A stretch of 10,000 bases of DNA. Origin: Chromera velia. Lineage: Eukaryota > Sar > Chromeraceae. The stretch spans positions 22,501 through 32,500 of the forward strand of contig JAHBMJ010005125.1 in assembly GCA_018398765.1 (NCBI GenBank), given 5' to 3'. The translations under genes and the position numbers were made by a program. The notes below the pieces were generated by a model, which saw only the letters and a list, made by a program, of their open reading frames with translations, made no database searches and had not been told where the DNA came from. Shown here in pieces: positions 1 to 8,086 of the stretch. The first letter of the stretch is position 1. Each line of letters starts with the position of its first letter.

Positions 1-112
1 CCTTCGGCCAACCACATTCACAGATACTTATGTGTGGAAGTCAAACAAGCAGTCAGTCAACCGTCTGCTCCGCGTCGTCTCTCTCCCTCCCACTCCACAT
101 GCATGCGTGCAG
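1..112 (+). other. Intron end (left-truncated)
   Basis: A pyrimidine-rich tract at about 78-98 is followed by CATGCATGCGTGCAG, the same acceptor style as the two downstream introns. An open frame continues across it from position 32, but that part has no recognisable similarity. I therefore place the exon start at 113; reading through from 32 is the alternative. Confidence 0.5.
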
Positions 113-1652
113 GATTTGATCCGTTTAGACGTCGAACTTGAGGACGGACAGAAGTTCCACGGATGGAACCTGACCGCACCCTCATCGTCATCCTCCAATT
201 CATCAAATTCAATCCAGGCAGGAGAGCATTCAGGAGAGCTCGGAGGGGGGCGGGAGGCTTCGGAGGGAACTGATACAGATGAGATGAAGGCGCGGTTCAG
301 TGTCTTAACGTTCCTGAATATTCCTGACTATGGAGCTGCGCACTTTCTGCCGAGGGGGGAAAAGTGTGACTCCTGTATGACGGACGGCCTCCTCGACGTC
401 TCGTGTCATGACAAAAGTGAAATATTTAATCAGCTGATTTTAAATGTCCCGGTAGGTTAAAGGAGAAAGAGATCGAAGGCAGCTAGACGGTCAGGGAGGG
501 GAGAAGCAAAGAAGAGGAGTTTTGTTCAAAAGAATTAGAAAGAAGGACGTGTTTGAGAAAGGGCAAGAAACGTTCACCCAGGACCCTGCCCCCTTGTTGC
601 GCTCTCGGACGTGTATTGGAAACGCACGCTTTGCTTAAGATCTTGTCTTAGTAGGTTATCTATCTTCTGTGTTCTTTTGTCGGGGGGCTGGCCTTGCGTC
701 TCGGCTGTCCCCTAGCTTCCCATTCCCTAACCGTCTCTCTCCTCAACTAATTGATGGACACTTCGCATGCAGGGGAAAACCGATTTTCCTCGTGTACGCA
801 AATTAAAGGTCAACGTGCCGGAGGGACTGAGAATGCACTGGATGGTTGATGGCACGGTCAGTCAGTCAGTGTGTCTGTCAGGCGGCAGCAGGAATTTTGT
901 CTTCGCTTCCTCCGTGTCATTTGTTTCTTGTATCACTGATTGACCACGGATCAAAAGGAAGGCGTATGAGACCATTCTCGCCCCTCGCTATTTTTTCTCT
1001 TCGAAAAAGGGAATCTGTAACGATTCTTACACGACCTTTCGGGTGAGCATGCAAGTATCCTGTTCTACCCCTCCACGCCCAACCCTGTTTGAGCGTTTGC
1101 AATGTGAATCGTAGTTTAGTTCCCTTCCAACAGATGTTTCTCGTTAAATTCCTTTTGTTCTAGCCGCGTCCCCATATTCTCGATCAAACAAACAAGAAAT
1201 GACGTCCTCTCTTTCGTGTGCAGGCCGGTAGTGGTGTGGGCGGGTGTGTTTCTGTTGATTTGAAGGGTCGACTCAGAATCCTTGTCGGCCCCTCAATACC
1301 TGTTGAAGGCGTGGGGGTAGAGGGAGGTAGTGCGGTGGAGGGGCCCAGCCAAACGGTTGGCTTCCGGCCGAAGCGGTTTGCGCCGTTTCTGTCCAAAGCG
1401 GAATTCCGCCCGTTGTCTAGATTTGTCCAGGGGGGTTCTTCTTCGTGGTCGTTTGGAAGAGGAGGGAAGGGGCTGTCGTTTCCTCGGTGGCGCAGACGGC
1501 GGCCCTCTCAAACTTCGTATCATAGTGAGGAGGTGGAGGTTGGCCAGAGTGGAGAGGGGGGAGGAAGAAGAAATGAAACAGCAGAGCATGAATTGAGTGA
1601 TCATGGCGAAAGATCTTTTGCTGTTTGCGGTTCATCAGCACACCAGAGTTAG
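113..1652 (+). CDS. 3' part of a lipid-kinase-like gene (three terminal exons; DAGK/sphingosine-kinase accessory region)
   Basis: Exons are inferred at 113-451, 773-856 and 1224-1652 (TAG stop at 1650-1652). All junctions are phase 0, with donors GTAGGT and GTCAGT and acceptors ending TGCAG, giving 282 residues without an internal stop. The 5' end lies outside the window. Residues 69-74 read NIPDYG after a hydrophobic strand. A serine-rich insert sits at about 24-33, an acidic TDGLLDV at 90-96, and RVRKLKV followed by MHWMVDG at about 120-140. A strand-like VSVDLKGRLRIL comes just after the last join. This order (NIP-x-Y-G, DGLL-[ED]-V, a DG(E)-like turn, then a last beta strand) is how the second, accessory domain of diacylglycerol and sphingosine/ceramide kinases runs; those enzymes phosphorylate lipid second messengers at membranes. 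The catalytic GGDG-containing half would be upstream and is not seen. The DGE motif would read DGT here. The last 100 residues are low-complexity Gly/Arg/Ser. Gene structure is fairly secure; the family is a memory-based inference. Confidence 0.55.
452..772 (+). other. Intron
   Basis: The donor GTAGGT follows a CCG codon and the acceptor is CGCATGCAG. Both flanking exons are in the same phase 0 frame, and the unspliced frame hits TAA six bases after the donor (458-460). The interior is non-coding, with pyrimidine-rich stretches near 655-750 before the acceptor. Confidence 0.65.
857..1223 (+). other. Intron
   Basis: The donor GTCAGT lies within a GTCA-repeated stretch (GTCAGTCAGTCAG), and the acceptor is TCGTGTGCAG. 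It joins two open frames in phase 0. An alternative donor, ATG|GTTGAT at 845, is also in phase and would delete four residues (VDGT), so the exact 5' border is less certain than the 3' border. Confidence 0.55.
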
Positions 1653-2177
1653 TAAATTGTATCTTCTGAAAAAAGGAGCGGCATGAATTGCATTGCGGTG
1701 GGCCAGCAGGCGTTACGGCCCCATGGATGGCGGGACTCCAATCTGCCCGGCCACCGGCTGTGTGTCGGCAACATGTGCCGTGGGCTCCTAGTTGTATGTT
1801 TTGCTTGTTTTGGCATATACTTTCGTTTTTTTAAGCAATTGACTGCACTTGGCAGGTTTTTCAAGTGCGTGAACGTCAGTGCGTTTTCGGTTTTTTTGAA
1901 AAATGTGTTAATTGTTTCATTGCATGTGGCCTATGTATGCGGTCTTCTTCGGGTACACTCATGCCATGGTACGTGCCAATCGGCTTCTAAAGCTTTGCAA
2001 TACGCTGCCCTACCATTGCAGGATACAGCGTTCCAATGCGAAAAGTCAAATACCATTGAACTAGGTGCAAATGCCCCGGTGGGACTGATTTCAAATCGAA
2101 TCTTTACTCAAAGAGTGTAAGGAAATCTAGAAGAAACTGCTTCGTGGTCCCTATGCATGCTACTATGATTCTAATTG
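1653..2177. other. 3' flank of the lipid-kinase-like gene, no gene supported
   Basis: This stretch probably includes the 3' UTR and intergenic DNA. A 145-codon open frame at 1683-2120 on the plus strand lacks domain signals, rich in Cys/Phe/Leu with ordinary homopolymer T tracts, and starts only 31 bases after the previous stop. I do not call it a gene. No clear AATAAA-type polyadenylation signal is visible close to the stop. Confidence 0.5.
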
Positions 2178-2210
2178 GTTAGTTAGTTAGCTAGTTAGTT
2201 AGTTAGTTAG
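2178..2210. repeat. GTTA/TTAG microsatellite
   Basis: About eight tandem tetranucleotides (GTTA) run here with one substitution (GCTA) near the middle. The tract is short and probably length-variable. Confidence 0.9.
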
Positions 2211-2359
2211 AGGATGTCTCACGCCGACTCTCACCCCAGTTGGAGCGCTAAGCTCCCAAGCGGTGCATACATCTGACGCAAGCAAGCTTGCGAACAGCCC
2301 CGGAAAACAAGAAAAATAAGAACTGCATGATCGGTAGCCGCACGCGGCCGCGGGGCACG

Positions 2360-2404
2360 TCTGTTTTGTAAGTGCCCCCCGCGCTTCGCTTTCCACGGGG
2401 CCAT
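2360..2404 (+). repeat. Direct repeat, left copy
   Basis: A 45-bp stretch beginning TCTGTTTTGTAAGTGCCCCC and ending GGGGCCAT recurs in the same orientation at 8046-8086. The copies differ by two small indels (GC and AC present only here) and one substitution. GGGGCAC at 2352-2358 can pair with GTGCCCC at 2372-2378 to make a hairpin in this copy only. The copies lie just outside the inverted repeats. At over 40 bp they are too long for an ordinary target-site duplication. Confidence 0.85.
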
Positions 2405-2472
2405 CCATCTAACATATGCATCGCGTAAATTCAGCCTTTCGGGGCCGGGTTTTAGGCGAAAGACAGCACGCA
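2405..2472. other. Spacer between direct repeat and left inverted repeat
   Basis: These 68 bp contain GGGGCC and CGGGGCCGGG-like GC-rich words and no gene. The corresponding right-hand spacer is only about 20 bp and not obviously related, except for CATGCAT/CACGCA next to the inverted repeat border. Confidence 0.5.
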
Positions 2473-2656
2473 TACCTACCCTGCAAGGACCTAGGAATTT
2501 AGACAGGAATTTAGAGGAGTTTAGACAGGAATTTAGAGGAATTTAGAGGAATTTAGCTAGGAATCTAAAGGAATTTAAAGACAGGAATTTAGAGGAACTT
2601 AGCAATTTTTGGAGGTCAATTTCTTATGAAGTATGATGAATTAGAACTTGATATTA
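2473..2656 (+). repeat. Long inverted repeat, left arm
   Basis: The arm starts TACCTACCCTGCAAGGACCT and continues as imperfect tandem GGAATTTAGA(CA/GA) units to about 2600. It then runs into a non-repetitive segment with TTTGGAGGT and GAACTT. The reverse complement of 7841-8025 matches across its whole length (184 versus 185 bp). The first 20 bases are identical, and the non-tandem inner part also matches. The similarity is therefore not just shared simple repeats. Weak similarity may continue inward to about 2690. Confidence 0.88.
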
Positions 2657-2828
2657 GTATAATTAGTGGTACCCTAGAGCACTGTCGCCGTTTTGTCTTA
2701 TAGAGGTCGCCCCCGCAAACGGTAGGGGGGTGTACCTCATCGCTGAGGCTCAGACCACACCCCGTGGTCCGCCTGGTTTCCCAAGCCACTAACAAACAAC
2801 AATCTGTCTGCGCTTTGCATGCTTTGGT
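2657..2828 (-). other. LINE 3' UTR with short hairpins
   Basis: This non-coding stretch lies between the last LINE stop and the inverted repeat arm. Two short perfect inverted repeats sit side by side: CTGAG-G-CTCAG (2743-2753) and GACCAC-ACCCC-GTGGTC (2753-2769). Some LINE families use a 3' stem-loop as the RT landing site, which would fit, but the assignment rests on position only. Confidence 0.4.
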
Positions 2829-3731
2829 CTATGGGCTGCTCAGAAGGGACTTGCTCCAAAAATCGATCCAATGACATAGGACGAAAGGACACTTTGGCTT
2901 AATTAAAATTTGTGTACGCCCTCTCTCCATTCTTCTCTCAGCGATTTCTCCTTCTCCCTCCCTCAGCTGTCTTCCTGCTTCCATTACTTCCAGGATGGTC
3001 TTGTATTCTTCTTTTCTTCTTTTCGTTCCTCCCTTTCTTTTTTTGATCACTCCATGTCTCTGTGTCAGCACTGTTTCATCTAACAAGCTTCTAGGTGCAT
3101 ACCTTTCTGGGCTTTCCTTGAACACTCTTCTTCTAAACGCCGCCCTCCCCAGAAATTCATCCACCGCACTATGCCCTTCGTTCATCAAGAATTTGAACAG
3201 AGCCTCAGTGTGCAATCTTCCTCTTTGTCCTTCTCTTTTCTCTTTGCAAACTTCTCTTGCTCTCTTTTCTCTTCCCTTGTTCCAGTCTGCTCCTAATATT
3301 CTATACATGTGCACTCTTTCTCTATCATAAATCGGACACTCAGTCAGCATATGGATCTCGTCCTCCAACACCTCTGTTTCCATCCATCCTTTGCAAAAAG
3401 GGCAGAGTCTCTTCTCCAACGGCAGTCTTTGCCCTCTTCTTTCTAGCACTTTTCCCTTTGTTCCCACTAACGTCCTGTCTCCTACTCTGCAGGCTGCTCT
3501 CCTTCTGTGTTCTCCTCTTGGTGCTACCCTTCTATAAGAAAAGGGCACCCGTCCCAGTTTTTCTTTCTCTATTTTCATTCCCTCTCTTGGTCTTTCTTCT
3601 GACGCCTTTTCAAATAAAATGAGCTGCAATCTGTTTTTGTTTGCTTTTATTCGGTGTATGTGTGCCATATGGATTTTTCTTCCTTTTTCTCTCTCTTTTT
3701 TATCTCTCTCTCTCATTCCCCTCTCAATTCT
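2829..3731 (-). pseudogene. LINE C-terminal zinc-knuckle region
   Basis: This is the same frame as the RT and thumb after the TAG at 3734-3732, and it ends at the stop at 2831-2829. CPFC...H...C is spaced C-x2-C-x13-H-x4-C at 3404-3336, with the ending HMLTECPIY that is typical of LINE ORF2 C-termini. Before it lies a basic segment containing GEHRRRAACRVGDR. The CCHC knuckle is thought to help nucleic-acid binding. About 170 codons of charged sequence follow to the final stop. This part is intact over 295 codons, the best preserved long frame of the element. Confidence 0.8.
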
Positions 3732-4259
3732 CTACCTGAAGATTTGTTTCTTCCTCTCTTTTATTTTTTTATCTGTCTTGCTTACAATCCATCTTTCCAT
3801 CTTATCTACTCTTTCATTCACTGCATGTGTTGCTATCTCTCCTGACTGGCCTACGAGCTTCTCTTTTAAAAAAGAATGAAGGCTTCTCTCTGTGAATAGT
3901 GTCTGTATGCATTTCTTCAAGTGCAGAAAGAAGTGAAAAGGATGCAACTCTGTTCTTCTTCCCCTCTTCAGTTCATCCTCCACTCCTCTTTTCAAGCAAA
4001 TTAAATGAATGACAGCCTGCCCAATCACCTCCTTCCTCTTTTCTTTTAGTGCCTTTCTTACCCATCTGATCGTTCTCTCTGCCACTTCAATGTTAATTGG
4101 AAACATCCCCCCCTCCATCAATGTAGTGTCTGCGCTTTCTGTCTTTCTTAACCCCAAGACCCACCTCACAAAGCATCTTTGTTTTTTATCGAATTCTGCA
4201 CAGGCCTTGTCTGTGCATAGGTGTATTTCGCATTCATATATCCACACTGCACGCACCGT
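3732..4259 (-). pseudogene. LINE thumb/post-RT region
   Basis: It is in frame with the RT and is separated only by the TAG at 4262-4260. It opens with VRAVWIYECEIHLC and FDKKQRCFVRWVLGLRK, matching the typical LINE post-RT pattern of an aromatic-G/C-E segment followed by a helix with FLR-x-LG. ERTIRWVRKALKEK follows. This part normally helps bind RNA and the target. It stops at TAG 3734-3732 and the same frame then continues into the zinc-knuckle stretch. Confidence 0.65.
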
Positions 4260-5448
4260 CTAATTAAATAAATGAAAATATTCTACAGGCGGCACGGCTG
4301 GCTCTCTGGCTAACTTTCCTATCAATTCTTGCATGCATCTCTCTACTCTCACTGCTCTGTCTGCCATCATTACATCGAGGTCGCAGTTTGAGGGAAGAAA
4401 CAGACCTAAAAATGGCTGTGCTTTCTCTTCTTTCAGTACCATGCTGCCTATTCTGATCTCTTCTGTCTGCCTTTGCCTTCCAAACCTCAGTACTCTCGAT
4501 TTATCAAAAAAGAGGAGACAGAGCGGCTCTGCATACTTCTTCAATCCCTCTAGCAGTTTGTTCAATTCTCTGTCTGTTGCATCGAGCAAAGTCGTATCGT
4601 CTGCAAATAATATGGAGAAAAAATCCATCCACCCCCCATCCTCTCTGACCGGTACTTTCGGTCTTTCTTCCTGTTTTCCTATTCTCCTTCTCCCAGCCCT
4701 CCCTTCCTTTCTTACTCTCTCTGACAGGTCGTGTACGTATCCTTTGAATAAAGTGGGCCCACTGGACCCCCCTTGTTTCGTCTCTATCTGTTCTGGATAC
4801 CACTTTCCTGTCCCTTTCACTCTTGCTCTTACTTTCTCGAGCAATACCAGGGCCCATCAGATTAACTCCTCTGAACCCCCCGCCTCTCTCAGTTGCTGCT
4901 CAAGCTTGCTATACCTGACTTCGTCAAAAGCTCGAGTAAAATCAACGAGAGCCACAATCACAGAGAGATGGTGGGCAATCACAAACAAAAGAAGAAAGAT
5001 GGCTTTCTTTCTTTCTATATGCAAACTGCCATGGGTTCTGCCCTGCTTCTCTCTCTATATTATTACCGAGAATCGTGTCCCCCCATTTTGCGTCTGCACA
5101 TGCAAGGTGCACGTTTCTCCATCCCCCCATCACTGCCTGTGACTTGCCAGGCTTCGCCAATGCCGTCACCGGTAAATCATTCCATCTCTTTTGCCACCAC
5201 ACATAACGAAAAGATGCATTAATCAAATCAGTATATATATTCACCATCACTTAAGATTTTTCATATAATCTGAGCAGACCTGGAGGCATTCTATCCTTTC
5301 CAGCAGCCTTCTTAGGATTCCCTATTTTTTTCATTGCCTCCCTCACTTCCTTTTCGGTAGTTATCTTTATGTTCTTTTCTCTTACTGCTGTGCATCTTTT
5401 GCATTCTTCTTTCTTTTCTGTTTCCACTTCATCGTCTGGGAGCTTTAT
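4260..5448 (-). pseudogene. LINE reverse transcriptase domain, broken
   Basis: The motifs run in the expected order. ITTEKEVREAMKK with KAAGKDRMPPGLL lies at about 5370-5275 (the LINE 'KAPGPDGI' block). LAKPGK...GGWRNVHL at 5154-5100 corresponds to the WRPISLL block. QFAYRKK near 5040 is the FRxGRS-like block. DFTRAFDE at 4943-4920 is motif A with a catalytic Asp. KQGGSSGPTLF near 4775-4745 is motif B. ILFADDTTLL with FADD at 4607-4596 is motif C. Reverse transcriptase copies element RNA at the nicked site. Breaks are TAA at 5253-5251, a frame change near 5000, TGA at 4859-4857 between motifs A and B, and TAG at 4262-4260. Catalytic Asp residues are still encoded, so decay is by stops rather than by loss of active-site codons. 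Confidence 0.88.
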
Positions 5449-5703
5449 CTATTTTTCTCATCCTTTCATAACTTGTTCTATTGTGAGACTGTCCTTCATC
5501 TTCCTCGGTTTTCTCTTTTTATCTTCTGTTCCCAGTCTCCTCCAGACCCTCTAGCATCCTCCTTCTCCTATTTCCTTCCTTATTCTTTACATCTTTCTCA
5601 TTATTTCCTTGGATGCTTCCCTTTTCCCAATCCTGATCCTCTCTCTCTCTACCTCTTCTAGTTGTTTTCTTCTCTCTTCGTATTCTCTCTACCATCTCTC
5701 TTT

Positions 5704-6198
5704 TTACCCTCTTTCTGTCCCCTTGCCTTTCTTCTGTTTCAAGTTTTTCATTTTCCTTCTGATTTTTCTTTCAAGTGCTCTTATTCTTCTTTGCTCTGCC
5801 TTTCTTATTCTCACTGACTCATCGGCTTCTAAGGCTTCTCCGTTCCCTTTTCTTTCCCTCTTCTTTTGTTGCCTTAGTGCCCACCTATATGTTTCCTCTC
5901 TTACCTGTCTCATTTTTTTGTATTCTCTTTCTAATACTTCTCTCTCTATGGTTTCTCCTTTCTTCCTACCATTTGCTTCTCGAAATACCTCCCCTATCTT
6001 CTTTATGGTGACTCTCTTGTCCAATTCTTCTATGAATTCTCTTTCCGTTCTTCGTGTGAAAGTCCTTTTCCATCTGGGTCTTATTCTGTCCTCTTCTTTT
6101 TCTGTTTCTTTGAAGATCAGTCTTTTCCCTCCTTTCTTCTCTTTTTGTCCTCTCTTCTTTTCCTTCTCTTTTCTCTCTCCCTTCTTTTCCTTCTCTTC
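5704..6198 (-). pseudogene. LINE EN-RT linker, Lys/Arg/Glu-rich
   Basis: This open stretch is in the same frame as the endonuclease, separated only by the TAA at 6201-6199. It contains RPRWKRTFTRRTEREFIEEL near 6085-6025 and is followed by long alternating basic/acidic helix-like sequence with Trp in ETYRWALRQQ. LINE polyproteins carry such a charged linker between endonuclease and RT. It stops with TAA at 5706-5704, after which a different frame stays open for about 50 codons of similar composition, indicating a small indel. Extreme purine bias (polypyrimidine on the given strand) makes exact shift positions uncertain. Confidence 0.65.
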
Positions 6199-7107
6199 TT
6201 ATGGTGGTTTCTTCTTTCCTCCTTTAAGGGTTAGTCTCAGACATGCATGATCAAAAGGGGCACTTGTCAACATACATAACGAAAAGGATGCACAAGACAA
6301 AAGCAAACAAGGAGTCACATATATATAATCGATGAGAGATTCGCCGCCCCCTATACTCCGATAGGTGCACTGACCGTCAAAAGCAAAGTCGTGTTCCCTC
6401 CCTCCCTCTTTAAATACACACTTTCTGAGGCCATTCAATGGGACCAGTCCGAGGTCTTTGCAGAACCTTATGAACAGCTTTCCTTTCCAATTTTCCATTT
6501 CATCTTCTGATGTTCTCTCTGGTTGGTACACCCCCCCCGCCCTCCCCCCCCTCACCATTCCTTCCCATTCGTCCCCTCCTTCGTCTCCTTCTCTCCCTCC
6601 CCATACTACAAGAGGCACCTTGTTTACTGTCCTAGCATTGAAGTCCCCATACACGCACACTTCATTCGCTCGTTCGTCCCCTCTTTGCTTTCTTTCTCTT
6701 CTCTTTTCCTCCATTTTCTCTCTTATTTCCTCAAGAAAGCCGTCGTTTTCATGAGTAGAGTCTTCTGGCGGGTTATACAGTCCCATTATCAGGGGGAATC
6801 CCGGTGCCTGTACAAAAACGGCTGCTTTTGTTGCTCTTTCTATCTAGAAGCCCAGTTCTCTTGCTCTTCTGCTCAACAAAACCGTAACCCCTCCTGTGGC
6901 TATCACCATTCTCCCTTCTCTCTCCAGCAGGTAGTTCGTGCCTCCCATCCCTCTTCCACTCAGACTGCATATTGTCATTTCCATTCTCGTTTCCATTAGC
7001 ACCAATACATCCGTTCTCTGTTTTTCCATTTCTCTTGCGAAAGAATCACTACCCATCAATCTTCTTGTCATTCTTCTATCGTTTTACACACAAATTGTTA
7101 CCTTTTC
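6199..7107 (-). pseudogene. LINE endonuclease domain (AP-endonuclease/exonuclease III fold), broken
   Basis: The domain lies in one frame with an in-frame TAA at 7086-7084, just before a conserved-looking Asn, and a TAG at 6846-6844. The stretch TDVLVLMETRM (near 7010-6980) matches the first metal-binding block. AAVFVQAPGFPLIMGLYNPP spans the second break and its downstream start. YGDFNAR lies near 6650-6630 (GDFN at 6648-6637), SLIDYIYV follows, and a terminal FDHACL (Asp-His at 6252-6247) sits where the family has SDH. Together these are the successive catalytic and metal-ligand motifs of LINE endonucleases that nick target DNA. The two key breaks mean no full-length product. The frame closes with TAA at 6201-6199 and then reopens without a shift into the linker. 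Confidence 0.82.
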
Positions 7108-7280
7108 CTCCTCCTATATCTCTTCCTCCCCGTCTGACTCACTTGATATCATTATGCTCAATGCTTCAGATCTGTACGACGCCGTCACGACGATGGTGGC
7201 AATGGTGGCAGGGATTGTCTTCTCTCTGATGAACTGCTCACTGACATGGTGATAGATGAGAACGACTCGGTCTGGCTCTC

Positions 7281-7370
7281 TCCATTGTCCTCTTCTTTTC
7301 TCTTCTTTTGAGCCGTCTCCTTTCCTCCATTGTCCTCTTCTTTTCTCTTCTTTTGAGCCGTCTCCTTTCC
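7281..7370 (-). repeat. 45-bp perfect tandem duplication
   Basis: Two identical 45-bp copies (7281-7325 and 7326-7370) lie head to tail. Because 45 is divisible by three, the duplication keeps the minus-strand frame and repeats a 15-residue block in the ORF1-like region. Complete identity suggests a recent duplication compared with the decay of the rest of the LINE. Confidence 0.9.
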
Positions 7371-7646
7371 TTCCCTACCCAGAAAACCAGAATCAACACA
7401 CTCAGACAAAGAAACAACATTTGTGGAATACATAGATGGAGCATCATGTACACATGTATCATTTAATTCAAATAAATATGCCTGCAAAGTTGGGACTGAG
7501 CTTGTTATAGAAATTGAAGAGCGCGCTGCATCGTGTTTGAAGGAATCTATGTTGTATCTTTCGGTCGAGTCTCTCTCTGAGGCATCTTTCTCTTCCCACA
7601 TCCTCTGTTCTTGCTCATTCTTACTTTTTTGTTTTTTTCTTTCTGC

Positions 7647-7698
7647 CCCCCCTTTCCATACCCTCCCATCCCTCCCTTCCCTACCCTCCCTTCCCTAA
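7647..7698. repeat. CCCTCCCTTCC-type polypyrimidine tract
   Basis: An imperfect run of CCCTCCCTTCC/CCCTACC words is G-rich on the minus strand. It encodes the Gly-rich part of the ORF1-like stretch on that strand. Confidence 0.75.
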
Positions 7699-7747
7699 GA
7701 TCCCTGCCCATCCCTTGGCCCTGCCATCTCACTCTGGCTTCTGTCAC

Positions 7748-7840
7748 ATGCCCAAGTCTGGCACCGTTTTCTTACTGCGGGTTCTCTTCGCTCCTCAAGT
7801 TCCTTTTAGCCTTATATAGGTCTCAGGCTATAACGACGGT
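7748..7840 (-). other. LINE 5' region, no gene seen
   Basis: This short stretch lies between the ORF1-like region and the right inverted repeat. It contains no recognisable promoter or ORF. It would correspond to the 5' end of the LINE or to the inner edge of the foldback element. Confidence 0.4.
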
Positions 7841-8025
7841 TAATATAAAGTTCGAACTTATCATAGTTCACAAAAAATTCACCTCCAAAGTTTAGGAATT
7901 TAGAGGTCTAAACTCTTTTAGATTCCTAGCTAAATTCCTCTAAGTTCCTGTCTAAATTCCTCTAAATTCCTGTCTAAATTGCTCTAAATTCCTGTTTAAA
8001 TTCTTAGGTCCTTGCAGGGTAGGTA
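7841..8025 (-). repeat. Long inverted repeat, right arm
   Basis: This is the reverse-complement partner of 2473-2656. It ends at the outer border with AGGTCCTTGCAGGGTAGGTA, identical in complement to the left outer 20 bases. The GGAATTTAGA-type tandem units and the inner segment with the TTTGGAGGT and GAACTT words are both present. Together the two arms bracket the LINE remnant. Without the LINE they would form a foldback of roughly 370-440 bp, the size of a MITE-like element. Confidence 0.88.
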
Positions 8026-8045
8026 CATGCATGGGCTGGGGTATT

Positions 8046-8086
8046 TCTGTTTTGTAAGTGCCCCCCGCTTTGCTTTCCGGGGCCAT
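8046..8086 (+). repeat. Direct repeat, right copy
   Basis: This is the 41-bp partner of the copy at 2360-2404, in the same orientation, starting TCTGTTTTGTAAGTGCCCCC and ending GGGGCCAT. It lies about 20 bp outside the right inverted repeat arm, whereas the left copy is 68 bp outside. Flanking bases on either side do not match between copies. Confidence 0.85.

Larger units (their letters stand above)
7185..7747 (-). pseudogene. ORF1-like low-complexity region of the LINE
   Basis: Upstream of the endonuclease on the same strand are two overlapping open stretches. The first (7747-7547) is Gly/Lys/Arg-rich. The second (7601-7185, open further upstream in frame) has charged and Ser-rich sequence, a duplicated 15-residue KETAQKKRKEEDNG-containing block, and ends with a proline-serine tail. 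They sit where LINEs keep the nucleic-acid-binding ORF1 protein, and the basic Gly-rich composition would suit that job. I see no CCHC, RRM or esterase motif, so the role is positional inference. A purine-run frameshift near 7650 probably separates the two parts. Confidence 0.4.
2660..7840 (-). mobile_element. Degenerate non-LTR (LINE) retrotransposon
   Basis: Minus-strand reading gives, in order, an ORF1-like region, an apurinic-type endonuclease, a basic linker, reverse transcriptase motifs, a thumb/C-terminal region and a zinc-knuckle. This is the architecture of EN-bearing LINEs that prime synthesis at nicked chromosomal DNA. No RNase H domain and no LTRs are seen. The domain frames persist for kilobases but are broken by nonsense codons at 7086-7084, 6846-6844, 6201-6199, 5706-5704, 5253-5251, 4859-4857, 4262-4260 and 3734-3732, plus frame changes near 5704-5450 and near 5000. 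The 5' and 3' borders are taken from the inverted repeats. No poly-A tail or simple 3' tail is recognisable at the left end. The clade cannot be assigned by eye. Confidence 0.85.

Noticed and set aside
1683-2120. 145-codon plus-strand open frame
   Set aside because: No recognisable motif, odd composition and a position directly after a gene stop. It reads as 3' UTR or intergenic chance.
4857-4859. TGA between RT motifs A and B as possible recoding (Trp or Sec)
   Set aside because: TAA and TAG also interrupt the same reading frame elsewhere, so pseudogene decay is simpler.
2829-6250. Many plus-strand Ser/Phe/Leu-rich frames
   Set aside because: They are antisense shadows of the purine-rich LINE coding strand.
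2360-8086. Direct repeats as LTRs of an LTR retrotransposon
   Set aside because: They are only 41-45 bp, and the RT has LINE motifs with an AP-type endonuclease; no protease, integrase or primer-binding site is seen.
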